The notes beneath the pieces were generated by a model, which ran no database searches, was not told the DNA's origin, and was given only the letters and a program-made list of their open reading frames with translations. Source: Vulcanimicrobiota bacterium (GTDB lineage Bacteria > Vulcanimicrobiota > Xenobia > Xenobiales > JADMJV01). From it: a DNA stretch of 64,000 nucleotides. Below, piece by piece: positions 43,909-53,187 of this stretch (positions are counted from its first letter, which is position 1; every line of letters starts with the position of its first letter). The DNA lies in assembly GCA_019637395.1 (NCBI GenBank), contig JAHBVR010000010.1, positions 265,402 to 329,401 on the forward strand. Direction: 5' to 3'. The position numbers were made by a program, and so were the translations under genes.

Positions 43909-45285
43909 ATGGACTTAGAAGAGTTGCTGCAGCGCGAGGTCGAGGTGGGCACCTACGACTCCACCGGGGCTTTTACTCTGTCTCTGGGGGAAGCGCGGCG
44001 CAAGCTGCAGAATTTTCAGTTGACCTCGCTGGAGCAGGCGGTGCTCAAATTAATCCAGGGAGTGGTGCGCCTGGAGCCGCTGGCTGTCTGGATGGAGAGC
44101 AATGAGCGCGGCTTTGTGATTTCTTGGGCCGATCCCACCGCCCGGGTCGACCCGGCCCAGTTTGTGGGCGAGTTCGAGAAGGTTTTGTTGGGCCCGGACT
44201 GTCCGGAAAAAGATTTTGCTATCGGTCTGATGGGTTTCCTGGACAAGGAACCGGCCCAGGTTTGGTGGGCTGAATGGAGCGGCGCCCAGCCGGTCTCGAC
44301 CATCAATCTCTTTGGCGGCCTGGCCCAGGCGGAATTGCGGGCGCCGCCGGGGGCCCATGCCCGAACCTTTGCTCTGGTGGTCCAGACCGGCAAACAAAAG
44401 CTCCAGCTCGACCGGCAGATGATCGCCACGCGCACGCTTTTTTGTCCAATTTTGCTGCTTTGGAACGGCCGCCTGATGTGTGAGCTTTCCTGGAATCCCC
44501 CCGGACACCGCAGTAGCCGGGGGCCTTACTGGGCGGACTTCTATTTCCGCCAACCGGGCTCGCTGGCGCGAGGCATCGCCCTGAAACCAATCGGCACCTG
44601 TCTGCGCTGGATCACCAGCGCCGGGGGCCTGGAAGGCAGCGGCTTTTCCATCAGCACCGAGGACTACAGCGTGCACCGCCGCTATGTGTTGGGGGCTCAG
44701 GGACGGGCCCTGGTGCTAAAAGGCCGCAGGCCCCAGTTATCGGGACTGTCGGCCTGGATGTCACCAGGCAATGCGGTGGGATTTCCCGTCGAATTACGCA
44801 CCTCGCTGGGGGAGAGCATCTGGATTGTGGACGGAGCCCAAAAGGGGCGGGCCCTGCTGCTGTGCGTGAAGCACGGCGTGATGCTGGATCCCTGCACTTT
44901 ACCCAGGCAATTGGGAGGAACGGTAGCGGTAGTGGCCACCCCCGACCTGGAGGTGGACTTGAGCCAGTTCTCCCCCATTCTCAATTCGCCCAGTTGGCAG
45001 GAATTAGGCCAGCGAGTCAAGCGCCAGGCCTCGGAAGTGGTGAGTAAGCTGGCCCAGGAACCGACTTCGGCCCTGAAGGAGTTGGGCGGCAACTGGCCTT
45101 GGAGCTGGGCCGGTGCGGGTTTGCTGGCAGGAGTGGTGGGCGCCAGCCTTCTGCCCATTCCCTGGTTCGGGGGCTTTCTGCTCAGCGGAGCGGGCGGAAT
45201 CTGGGCGGCCAAGCGCAACGCCGACGTCAAGTTTCAGTCGCGTTTGCGGGCGCTCCAGCAGGCGGTCGGTTCCGGTCCGGATTGA
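43909..45285 (+). CDS. Unknown protein with C-terminal membrane hairpin, paralogue of 9243
   Basis: A 458-residue protein. ATG at 43909 is chosen for MDLEELLQREVEVGTYDSTG, which aligns with the paralogue at 9243-10409; GTG at 43870 or 43903 is possible because no ribosome site is clear. The soluble part begins with a helix-rich unit (ARRKLQNFQLTSLEQAVLKL) followed by strands. The C-terminus has a hydrophobic hairpin (WAGAGLLAGVVGASLLPIPW, GGFLLSGAGGIWAA), so it is probably membrane-attached. The function is unknown. The 176 bp upstream shows no gene. The 3' end overlaps the convergent radical SAM gene by 52 bp. Confidence 0.7.
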   Translation: MDLEELLQREVEVGTYDSTGAFTLSLGEARRKLQNFQLTSLEQAVLKLIQGVVRLEPLAVWMESNERGFVISWADPTARVDPAQFVGEFEKVLLGPDCPEKDFAIGLMGFLDKEPAQVWWAEWSGAQPVSTINLFGGLAQAELRAPPGAHARTFALVVQTGKQKLQLDRQMIATRTLFCPILLLWNGRLMCELSWNPPGHRSSRGPYWADFYFRQPGSLARGIALKPIGTCLRWITSAGGLEGSGFSISTEDYSVHRRYVLGAQGRALVLKGRRPQLSGLSAWMSPGNAVGFPVELRTSLGESIWIVDGAQKGRALLLCVKHGVMLDPCTLPRQLGGTVAVVATPDLEVDLSQFSPILNSPSWQELGQRVKRQASEVVSKLAQEPTSALKELGGNWPWSWAGAGLLAGVVGASLLPIPWFGGFLLSGAGGIWAAKRNADVKFQSRLRALQQAVGSGPD

Positions 45286-46649
45286 TGAAGAGCGGCGCGG
45301 GCCAGCACTTCGCCGCGTAGCCCCAGGTGGTAGCCCAGGTTGCGCGGGATGTTCCACCACAGTCCGGTGCGACTTTTGTTGAGTCTCTTGGCGATGTGGG
45401 AGAGCGAGTAAAATTGGGTTTTGGCCCATTCGTAGCCGTTGAGCAATTGGTCGGGAGTCATGTGGCGGGGTTGAAAGACGACGTGGGTTTTGCCGTTGTA
45501 ATGCCGCCAGTTTTTATCGATGATGCGACCTTGTTGGTCTAACATGGCATAAGAGGGAGTGCCGGGATAGGGCACCAGCAGGCTGATGGTGGCGTTGTCC
45601 AGTCCAATGTCCCCGAAGGTGTCGACAGTTCTTTGGAATATGTCGAGATCGTCGTTTTCGAAGCCGAAGATGATGCCGGCCTGGATGGCGATGCCCAGGT
45701 TGTGGCAACGTTCCAGCAAGTTCCGGTAATCCCGCACCCGGTTGTGGCCTTTTTGGGCTCCGTTGAGACTTTGCTGGTCGATGCTCTCCAGCCCCACGAA
45801 GAGGGCCTTGCAGCCGCTGGCGGCGGCTAATTCCAGAAATTCGTTGTCTTTGAGGGAGTTCATGGTGGTCTGGCTGGTCCACCAGCGTTGGAGCGGCTTG
45901 AGCTGGCGGCACAGTTCCTTGGCGTAGGCGGGCACGGCGGCCAGGTTGTCGTCCCAGAAAACCACCCCTTTATCTCGGAAGTTTTTTATTTCCTGGATGA
46001 CTTCAGGGACGGGGCGCAGGCGCATTTGCTGGGCCTTGGGATAGAGGTGGGGAATGGTGCAGTAATCGCATTTGTGGGGGCATCCCCGGGTGGCGATGAT
46101 GGCTCCCTTGGTGGCCCACCAGCGGTTCCAGCCGCCGTGTTGGATAAGGTCGCGGCGAGCGTGAGGTAGGTGCTCCAGGGTGGCCGGGGCGGTATGCCGA
46201 TAAATTTTTGTATGCTGAGGAGTGACCTCGACAGTGCCCGTATGGAATAGGTGCAAGCCGGGTTTTCTTTGGATGTCGTCGCGCAGGATATGCTGCCATA
46301 GAGGCTCGGCTTCTCCGACCACTACAATGTCGGCGTGTTCAGCCACTTCGTAGGGCATCAGGGTAGCGTGAGGCCCGCCCATGGCCACCGGGATGTTGCG
46401 GTTGCGAAACTCCCGCGCCAGGTCGTAAGCATGGGGAGCGCCGGGAGTGGCGGCGGTGATGCCCACGAGGTCGCAGGTTCTGGTGGTGTCGACGGGGGTG
46501 ATGATTTCGTCTTCGTGGGTAACCGTCCAGTCGTTCGGCGTGAGGCCGGCCAGCAGGGGCATGGTAAGCTGCGGAAAGCGAATCAGCTCGCGGGATCGGG
46601 CTTGCAGGGTAAGCGGGTCCTCGGCCGTGATCAGGTGCAGCTTAGGCAT
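45234..46649 (-). CDS. B12-binding-type radical SAM protein
   Basis: A 471-residue protein. ATG at 46649 begins MPKLHLITAEDPL. Residues 30-135 form a Rossmann-like B12-binding domain (LVGITAATPGAPHAYDLARE, IPVAMGGPHATLMPYEVAEH, IVVVGEAEPLW) without the DxHxxG His motif. The radical SAM core has the cluster motif RGCPHKCDYC (C-x3-C-x2-C), then VFWDDNLAA, CKALFVGLESIDQQSL, GIIFGFENDD and LLVPYPGTP. These are hallmarks of the B12-binding-domain radical SAM family that modifies lipids, hopanoids or natural products. The substrate is not assignable. It is monocistronic. Confidence 0.88.
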   Translation of the reverse strand: MPKLHLITAEDPLTLQARSRELIRFPQLTMPLLAGLTPNDWTVTHEDEIITPVDTTRTCDLVGITAATPGAPHAYDLAREFRNRNIPVAMGGPHATLMPYEVAEHADIVVVGEAEPLWQHILRDDIQRKPGLHLFHTGTVEVTPQHTKIYRHTAPATLEHLPHARRDLIQHGGWNRWWATKGAIIATRGCPHKCDYCTIPHLYPKAQQMRLRPVPEVIQEIKNFRDKGVVFWDDNLAAVPAYAKELCRQLKPLQRWWTSQTTMNSLKDNEFLELAAASGCKALFVGLESIDQQSLNGAQKGHNRVRDYRNLLERCHNLGIAIQAGIIFGFENDDLDIFQRTVDTFGDIGLDNATISLLVPYPGTPSYAMLDQQGRIIDKNWRHYNGKTHVVFQPRHMTPDQLLNGYEWAKTQFYSLSHIAKRLNKSRTGLWWNIPRNLGYHLGLRGEVLARAALHQSGPEPTACWSARKRD

Positions 46650-46781
46650 TGACGTGATAAAGGGGTTCGAGGTCGGGAGGTCAGACCCCTGGGAGCGGCG
46701 CTCAGTGGGTCTCTTGGGACGCCGACAGTTATTCACAACTTCTTAATAATCCGGTAACAATTCTTCCCCTGGAGGTGGCCC

Positions 46782-46853
46782 ATGAGAGATACTGTCCAGG
46801 TTGGATTCCTTTCTGACGACCTCTCTGCAGATGCGGCCGGCTTCCCTCGATAG
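46782..46853 (+). CDS. Possible 23-residue leader peptide overlapping the Ala-rich gene start
   Basis: ATG at 46782 sits 6-7 bp after a perfect GGAGG, the best ribosome site in this region. It reads MRDTVQVGFLSDDLSADAAG then FPR and TAG (46851-46853). The big ORF in another frame lacks a good ribosome site at its ATG (46831), which lies inside this leader. Either a leader couples translation, or an indel separates the true start from the main frame. Confidence 0.35.
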   Translation: MRDTVQVGFLSDDLSADAAGFPR

Positions 46854-49800
46854 CGTACGGGTGGCTCCGCTTGTTGTTCCCAAGAAAGAGAGCGGGCCGG
46901 TCGACCAGTTCCGCTCCGAGGGCAAGTTGCTGGGCCGGGAGCAGGTTTCCCAGCCGTTGGCTCCGGAACGCGACTGGGTGCTGGGCGGGCCGGCGGTCCC
47001 TGCCGAGAAGAAATCCGATCCCTGGTTGGACCAGGGCGGGGAGTGGCTGGTGAGCGGCGCGCCGCGGTCCAAGCAAAAGGAGGCCGCGCCTAAGGACGAG
47101 GATCTGGCGCTGGAGCAGGGGTTGATCGCTTCCTTGAATCTGCCGCGTCCGCAGGTGGCCATCGAGCCGGCGGCGTTGATTTCCTCGGGCCCCAGTCCGG
47201 AAATTCGTAAACTGGATAAAATGTACGGCGGGGGCGTGCTGCTGGCCGCTTCCCAAACTCCCGAAGCGGCGGCCGAGTTTTGGCGGCAGCAGAATCAGAT
47301 GCTGGCCACCACCGAGGGGCGCGAGGAGTACGTGAAGTTCCTCGAGTCGCGGGATGCGGAGAGTGGCAAACTCTATGCGGCCATCCAGCAGCACGCGCCG
47401 CCCGACCTGCAGGTGGAGCATCTCAAGCTGGTAGCCGACGACCCCAAGCTGGCGGCGGCTCAGTTAAGCACGGTCGATAGCAGCTTTTTGAAGAAGGCGG
47501 CCGAAAACGTGGCGCTGGCCACGGCTTTTGCCTCGGTGCAGGGCATGGCCGGAGCGGTGGCGCTGGCCGGATTAACCGCTATGGCTTCGGCCACGGAGGA
47601 GGGCGCGGCCGATCTGACGGCGGCCCGCGCTAAAGCGGCTGGGACCGCCGAAGGACGCCAGTCGCTGGAGACGGTCTATGGAGTGATGGCCGGCAGCCCT
47701 TCATTGGCCGGGGCCCAGACCAAACTGGACCAGCAGGCTCTGGCCAGTGAGCGCGGACGGGAGGCGACCGTGCAGTTGCAGACCAACGCCTGTCAGAGCG
47801 CCGGGCTGGCCACCAACATGGTGCGCGTACAGGCCGTTTCAGGGGTGGCGCCAGCGGTGGAAGGGCATGCGACGCTGGCGGTGTCGGGGCTGAAATTGCA
47901 GGCGTCGGCCGCCACCACTGCGGCCGGCCGAGCCGGCCTGGCCGCGGTGTGGGAAACGCTCGCATCTCGGCCCGAGAAGGCGGCGGCCTGGGTCGGCAAT
48001 CAGGCTTTGGCGGTGCAGAGTGAGGAAGGGCGGGCCGCGTTTTCTCAGTTGCATCGAAATTTGGATGCCCCGGCGGCTTCGGCCTATACCTCGGTGCTGG
48101 CGGTGGCCGGGCCGGGGACCGACCGCTTGTTTGGCGGCGTGGCCAAGGATTCGGTGGCCAGCGGGCGTTTACTGGGCACGATGAACCAGGCTCCGGCCGC
48201 CCTGGTGCGGGTGGTCGACTCGGCTGGACCCGGTCTGGCCGGAGTGCTGGCCTCGGCCAGCCAGGAGCGGAGCGGAGTGCGCGAGGTCGGGCGGTTTTTT
48301 ACCACCATGTCGGCCGACGAGGGTTCGGCCACTTCGGCTTTGCGCGTGGTGAATTCGGGCGGACCGGAGGTGAGCGGGCGTCTGCTGATCGGGGTGGCGC
48401 GCGATCGAGAAGCGGCCGCTTCGGTCAGTTCGACTCTGGCCAGCGCTTCGGGAGGCGCGGCCGGGCGCCAGCAGGCGGGACAGTTGTTCAAGTCGGCTTC
48501 CACCCGGCCGGAGACAAGCGTGGCGGCCGTGCGCGTAGTCAATGCGGGCGCGCCCGAGGTGGTGCGCCAGTTAGCCGTAGGGCTGGCCCAGGATCCGGTG
48601 GCGGCCTCGGCTTTTGGCACCAACCTGGCGGTGGCTTCGCGGGTGGATGCTCCGGAGGTGGGACGGTTCTTTAAGGCGACTTCCGAGGAGCCTAAGGCGG
48701 CCGCGGCCGGGGTGGCCCTGGTGAACGCGGCCGGGCCGGAGCGGGTGCGCGAGCTGGCCCTGCATCTGGCCGCCGAGCCGGAAGCGCGGCGGGCTTTCGG
48801 GGAGAATTTGGTGGCGGCGGCGCGGGTGGATGCTCCGGAGGTGGGACGGTTCTTCAAGGCCACTTCCGAGGAGCCGCGCTCGGCTACGGCGGGGCTGGAA
48901 TTCGTGAATGCCTTGGAGCCGGAGAAAAAGCGCGAGTTGGTGCTTAATCTAGCGGAGGATCCGGTAGCTTCCCGGTCTTTTGGGAATGCCCAGGTGGCCG
49001 CCAGCAAGACGGAGCAAGGGATCAAGCAGAATGCCCTGCTCTATGAATCGCTGGCGCCTGATCCCAAAGCGGCTGCCGCCGCAGCCAGCCTGATTCCGCC
49101 CGAAAGCGCGGGGCAATTTCTGGCCAGGATGAACGAACAACCGGAGGCTCGCGTGGCCACCGGGGCGCTGCTCGATGCGGCCGCGCGAACTCCGCAGGGG
49201 CAGGCGGTGGTCGAGCGCTTGCTGGAAGATCCGCAGGCGGGCAAACTGGCCCAGGCGATGCTCCGTGAGGCTCGCATAGCGATTGCCGAGAGAACGGAGC
49301 CGGTGGGGGTTCCGGCCCGGCCGGCCGATGAAAAAACGGCGCTGCCCGAAGGGGCAACCCAGCCGGTTACGGTGCCTGGCCCCGGCGTTGCCGAGAAAGC
49401 GGTCGCTCCTATCTTCCAAAAAGCGGCCCAAAGTGAGGCGGCCAGCGCCCAGACCGTGACGGCGTTGACCCAACAGGCGCCGGCGCGGCGCGAGCAAGTG
49501 CTGGCGGCCGTGGCCAAAGACGAGCAGGCCAGCGGCCATTTCGTCGAGACTCTGCAGCAGGCTCCGACCCGCGTGCTCAGCGAATTGACCGCGAAAGTAG
49601 CCGAGAATCCAGCCGCCAGCGGCTCTTTTCTCAAGGCGGTCAGCCAGGCACCGGTGGCTCCTCTGCTGCGAAAGCTGGCCCTGGATGAGCAGGCTTCCAA
49701 GAGTTTTGGGCGGATCTTGGAGAAAGCTCCTCCTCAGACACTCACCAAGTTTTTGAACAAAGCAGCCAAAGAGCCTGAAGCTTTCTCCAAAGTAATCATG

Positions 49801-51024
49801 CAAAGCCCGCCTGAGCTGGTGCAAAAGCCGGCTGTAGCCAAACAGTTAGCGCTATCGCTGCCGCAGGTCTCTCAAGACACCCTGGTCAAGACGCTGGAAA
49901 GCCCGGCGGCGGAAACGGTCATCAAGGCGGCGGCGCGAGCTCCGGTGGCCACGGTGGCGGGACTGACCGAGCGAGTGGCCCAGGGCAAGCTGGCCAGCGC
50001 GGCCTTTGTCAGGGTGGTTGCCAGAGCACCGCTGGAAACCGTGCGCGGAATGATTTCTTCGGTGGCGGACTCGGGAGGCTGCGCTTCCTTCGTCAAAGCC
50101 TTGAGTCAGGCGCCGCCGGCCGCCGTGCAGGTCTTGCTCTCGCGGGTGGCCTCGGACCAGACGGCCAGCCAGTCGCTGCTACGCGCTCTCACGCTGGCGG
50201 CGACCACTCCCGACGGGCGGGCGGCGGTCCTGCAGATGCGCAACTCCCTGGGCGGAGTGCTGGCCCAGGCCGGTCCCGAGGCGGCGGCCAGGCTCAAGCA
50301 AGCGTTGGGCGAGGAGCCGGCGCGCGCCGAGAAGATTCCGACAGTAAGCCCGGACAAGGCAGTGGCCGCCGGGGTGCTCAAGGCGCCTGCCACCACCGCC
50401 ACGACGGCGGTGGCCTCCACCAAGAAGGCCGAGGCCGTCGAGGGGGGAGGCGGCGTAGACATGGGCAACGCGCTGCACAATCGCCAGGTAGGCCGCTACC
50501 GGCAGGGCCAGCGGATTCCCGGTGAGCATCGCGTCAACGTGCTGGTGGGCGGCAAGCACCAGGTGAAGCACACCGAGGAGAGTGAGGAAGCCGAGAGCGT
50601 CCAGGAAGTCAAGAAAGGCGAGCGCCAGCGCGCCACCGAGAAGGCCGGTGCGGTCGAGGAAATTCAGCCGATTCAGTTGTTCGAACGCGGCGAGAAGCGG
50701 GGGCATTCATGTAGCCGCTGCGGCCTGCAATTCGAAGGCCGGGTCGCCAGCTGCCCCAACTGCCAGTCCGAGATGCGCGAGCTGTTGGCGGTCAACTCCG
50801 TTTCCTATCGCCGAGCCGGCTTCACCATTTCGACCTCGACCGACCTGGTAGAGGTGACCTATGCGGCGCGCACGCTACTGGACACGGAGAAGTCGAGCCT
50901 GGCCGGCCTACGCTCGCCCCAGAAGTTCGTGCAGATGCGCGATCTGCTGGCCCAATGCCAGGCACCCGTGACCGGCTACGCGACCGTGACCAGAACGAGA
51001 ACGCGCCGCCCTAAGTTCGACTAG
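46831..51024 (+). CDS. Giant Ala-rich helical-repeat protein with C-terminal zinc ribbon
   Basis: A 1397-residue protein from ATG at 46831; the frame extends to a TTG at 46801. About the first 120 residues are polar and Pro/Gly-rich. Residues 150-430 are Ala-rich helices. About 470-720 contain repeats of roughly 61 residues (V-x-x-VN-x-GPE, RFFKATSEEP). Residues about 860-1090 contain shorter helical hairpins of roughly 29 residues (KDEQASGHFVETLQQAP, ENPAASGSFLKAVSQAP). A basic and charged linker follows, then a zinc ribbon C1294-x2-C1297 and C1308-x2-C1311 (CSRCGLQ, CPNC). No signal peptide or transmembrane region is seen. The repeats look HEAT-like, so a scaffold is likely. The phosphatase gene follows 16 bp later. 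Confidence 0.7.
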   Translation: MRPASLDSVRVAPLVVPKKESGPVDQFRSEGKLLGREQVSQPLAPERDWVLGGPAVPAEKKSDPWLDQGGEWLVSGAPRSKQKEAAPKDEDLALEQGLIASLNLPRPQVAIEPAALISSGPSPEIRKLDKMYGGGVLLAASQTPEAAAEFWRQQNQMLATTEGREEYVKFLESRDAESGKLYAAIQQHAPPDLQVEHLKLVADDPKLAAAQLSTVDSSFLKKAAENVALATAFASVQGMAGAVALAGLTAMASATEEGAADLTAARAKAAGTAEGRQSLETVYGVMAGSPSLAGAQTKLDQQALASERGREATVQLQTNACQSAGLATNMVRVQAVSGVAPAVEGHATLAVSGLKLQASAATTAAGRAGLAAVWETLASRPEKAAAWVGNQALAVQSEEGRAAFSQLHRNLDAPAASAYTSVLAVAGPGTDRLFGGVAKDSVASGRLLGTMNQAPAALVRVVDSAGPGLAGVLASASQERSGVREVGRFFTTMSADEGSATSALRVVNSGGPEVSGRLLIGVARDREAAASVSSTLASASGGAAGRQQAGQLFKSASTRPETSVAAVRVVNAGAPEVVRQLAVGLAQDPVAASAFGTNLAVASRVDAPEVGRFFKATSEEPKAAAAGVALVNAAGPERVRELALHLAAEPEARRAFGENLVAAARVDAPEVGRFFKATSEEPRSATAGLEFVNALEPEKKRELVLNLAEDPVASRSFGNAQVAASKTEQGIKQNALLYESLAPDPKAAAAAASLIPPESAGQFLARMNEQPEARVATGALLDAAARTPQGQAVVERLLEDPQAGKLAQAMLREARIAIAERTEPVGVPARPADEKTALPEGATQPVTVPGPGVAEKAVAPIFQKAAQSEAASAQTVTALTQQAPARREQVLAAVAKDEQASGHFVETLQQAPTRVLSELTAKVAENPAASGSFLKAVSQAPVAPLLRKLALDEQASKSFGRILEKAPPQTLTKFLNKAAKEPEAFSKVIMQSPPELVQKPAVAKQLALSLPQVSQDTLVKTLESPAAETVIKAAARAPVATVAGLTERVAQGKLASAAFVRVVARAPLETVRGMISSVADSGGCASFVKALSQAPPAAVQVLLSRVASDQTASQSLLRALTLAATTPDGRAAVLQMRNSLGGVLAQAGPEAAARLKQALGEEPARAEKIPTVSPDKAVAAGVLKAPATTATTAVASTKKAEAVEGGGGVDMGNALHNRQVGRYRQGQRIPGEHRVNVLVGGKHQVKHTEESEEAESVQEVKKGERQRATEKAGAVEEIQPIQLFERGEKRGHSCSRCGLQFEGRVASCPNCQSEMRELLAVNSVSYRRAGFTISTSTDLVEVTYAARTLLDTEKSSLAGLRSPQKFVQMRDLLAQCQAPVTGYATVTRTRTRRPKFD
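48529..48894 (+). repeat. Two near-identical 183-bp direct repeats inside the Ala-rich gene
   Basis: Units 48529-48711 and 48712-48894 each encode 61 residues. They share an almost identical inner block (VDAPEVGRFFKATSEEP) that is also nearly identical at the DNA level. Related, more diverged units precede (48205-48339, 48340-48528) and follow. The nucleotide similarity suggests recent expansion by unequal crossover. Confidence 0.75.
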
Positions 51025-51040
51025 AGACGGGGGGCGGCCG

Positions 51041-52987
51041 TTGACTGAGACCGCCAACACCGTTAGAAACAAGTGTATGACGATTCACACCTCCCTTCCC
51101 AGTGAACTGCGCCGCCTACAAACGCAGAGGCGTCTTGAACGGGCGCTGCTGAGCGCCGATGCGCCGTTGAGCCGGAAGTTGGCGCTGGCCAGGCTGGCCT
51201 ACTGCAACACCACTCTCGAGAATATTCAGGCCGTCCAGCATGGAGGCGGCAAGAGCCGGGGGGATTTGCTGGATTTGCTGCCGGGTTCCGCCGATTATGG
51301 TCTGGTCGAGGCGGCCACGGATTTGTGCGCGGGTGATTCGCTCCAGCAGGTCGAGACGCGCAATAACTATCGGGACGCTTTCACGCAGGCCTTGCGCAGC
51401 GCGGCGCGAGCTCGCCGTAGCGGTCAAACGGAGATGGTGCGCAATGGCGACAAGACTTCCGTTACCTTGTTGGACGAGGGCGCGCTGGTGGACATCCGGC
51501 GGGCCGACGGCGGCCATGAGAGCCTGGTGCAGCAAGGCACCCGGGTGTGGCGCAGTCTGGATGGAGTGAGAGGCGAGAGTTTCCGCCTGGAGGACGGCCA
51601 ACCGGTGTGCGAGCCCAGCCTGCTGACGCTGGCCGGTCCGATGCCGGCCGAGTTCATGAGCCGGGGCGCGGTCAACTACGCGGCGCTCAGCTTTTTGGGG
51701 CTGGATGAGCTGCACCTGGAGACCATCCCCGAACCATCACGACTGGGCGCCCCCGCGGACATCGTCAATGATCTGAATGGAGGAGAACTATGGGGCCCCC
51801 GTTCGGTTTTGAAACCCGATGCCTTTAAGGGGCGCGGCTTTTACACGGACGGCAAAGTCAATAAGGCCTCGGACGATCCGGAGGACGCCCCCAACTACCG
51901 GAAAATGCCGGACTATCCGGTGCACGGCGTGGGCCAGCCGACAGCAGCCGGCTTCCGAAAGCTCTTCCGCCATCTGGGAAAGAAGCCGGTTATTTGGCTC
52001 AACACCCGTGCGGAGGCGGTTATTTATATTAGCGAAAAGCCTTACAACGTGCGAGAGTTATCGAGACAATTGAATATTCCTTACAAGCAGGGAGCAACCG
52101 GTGCCGAGCTGGACGAGCTGGAGAAAAAACTGAAGGCGAAGTTGATTGAGCTGAGCGCGAAAGAAGGCGGGATCCCGATGCAGGAAGAGCTGTCCGTGCA
52201 GGACGACAAGGGAAATTGGCACCCCAGGCGCGGGCCCAACGGCGAGATCATGTATAAACAGCCGGTGGAAAAAATCCAGGTCACGGCGGAAAACTGCAGG
52301 ACCACCGAAGAGACCATCCAGGAGGCGGCACGGGACGAGGGAGTCACGGTGGAATATCGGCGCGTGCCCATTCAGGATGAGTCCGCCCCTACGCCCGCCG
52401 AACTGGACCAACTGCGCCGCTCGGTGCACGACTTTCAGCAACGCCATCCCGGCGAAGATGCCCACTACATAGCCAACTGTCAAATGGGCCGAGGCCGCAC
52501 CACCACCGCTATGGTAGCCATTGCTATGACCCTGGATGCCGAGAAAGGAACGCGCACCGATATGCGCGAGCTGCAAGAAAAGGCCAATCAGATCACTGAC
52601 CTGTTGCTGAATATCGTAAAAACCGACCAGAAAGTGCGCGAGGGTGAGGCCAAGCTGGCTGAGCTGGAAGCGGCGAGACCACGCAATCAGGTGGCCATCG
52701 ATATTAAGCGGGCCGAAGTGGAGGAGTTTAAACGCCAGGCTCAGGAATTCCGCGAGCGCCAGCTGGAGCTGGAGATGTACAGCCTGTATCTAACCGAGCA
52801 GGGCTCCAACGCCGACACGAGCTTCGAGGGCTGGATGGGTGAGGAACCGCAACAAGCCGAGCTTAAGAGCCGGCGTGCCAAGCTGGAGCTGCAGTTGAAG
52901 GGCCTGGAGCTTGCCCTCTATCAAATGCAGCCAGCCGAGCGCCAGCAAATGGCGGCCTTCCTCCAGGAAATGGTGATGGCTGCCTGA
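51041..52987 (+). CDS. Paladin/PTP-like inositol phosphatase-type protein
   Basis: A 648-residue protein from TTG at 51041, after GGGGGG; ATG at 51077 is an alternative. Residues 290-345 match the substrate-side paladin/PTP-phytase motif (MPDYPVHGVGQPTAAGF, VIWLNTRAEAVIYISEKPYN). The P-loop is NCQMGRGRTTTAM with catalytic C480 and R486, the CX5R of the cysteine phosphatases, in the paladin-like form CQMG-x-GRT. About 130 C-terminal residues form a charged coiled coil (REGEAKLAELEAARPRNQVA, LELQLKGLELALYQMQ). The long N-terminal 250 residues have no recognised family. Substrates may be phosphoinositides, inositol phosphates or phosphoproteins. It is cytosolic with no signal. It is probably expressed with the Ala-rich protein upstream. 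Confidence 0.8.
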   Translation: MTETANTVRNKCMTIHTSLPSELRRLQTQRRLERALLSADAPLSRKLALARLAYCNTTLENIQAVQHGGGKSRGDLLDLLPGSADYGLVEAATDLCAGDSLQQVETRNNYRDAFTQALRSAARARRSGQTEMVRNGDKTSVTLLDEGALVDIRRADGGHESLVQQGTRVWRSLDGVRGESFRLEDGQPVCEPSLLTLAGPMPAEFMSRGAVNYAALSFLGLDELHLETIPEPSRLGAPADIVNDLNGGELWGPRSVLKPDAFKGRGFYTDGKVNKASDDPEDAPNYRKMPDYPVHGVGQPTAAGFRKLFRHLGKKPVIWLNTRAEAVIYISEKPYNVRELSRQLNIPYKQGATGAELDELEKKLKAKLIELSAKEGGIPMQEELSVQDDKGNWHPRRGPNGEIMYKQPVEKIQVTAENCRTTEETIQEAARDEGVTVEYRRVPIQDESAPTPAELDQLRRSVHDFQQRHPGEDAHYIANCQMGRGRTTTAMVAIAMTLDAEKGTRTDMRELQEKANQITDLLLNIVKTDQKVREGEAKLAELEAARPRNQVAIDIKRAEVEEFKRQAQEFRERQLELEMYSLYLTEQGSNADTSFEGWMGEEPQQAELKSRRAKLELQLKGLELALYQMQPAERQQMAAFLQEMVMAA

Positions 52988-52999
52988 AACCTGACTCAG

Positions 53000-53171
53000 G
53001 ATGTACATCACCGTCGCGCAAATACCGCTCCGCCTCCTCCCAGCCCGGCCGCTTCAAATCCTTGCCGCTGCACTTGTCCTCAAAAGTCTTGTCCAGTTGC
53101 ACCCCCTCCAGCTGGCGGTCGTTCCGCTGGTCCCAGGTGCTCACCCGCTTGTAACCCACTCGCTGCCCCAT
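53000..53171 (-). pseudogene. Truncated serine resolvase N-terminus
   Basis: ATG at 53171 is preceded by a perfect GGAGG (TTTAGGAGGACGACC). The frame reads MGQRVGYKRVSTWDQRNDRQ, the nucleophile Ser region of Tn3-type resolvases, then DKTFEDKCSGKDLKRPGWEE and YLRDGDVH. The expected VHSxDRLARN, linker and HTH are missing. Homology stops at about 53000, where the convergent phosphatase gene ends. Only about 57 of some 190 residues remain, so it is a fragment cut by a recombination event. Confidence 0.7.
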
Positions 53172-53187
53172 GGTCGTCCTCCTAAAA

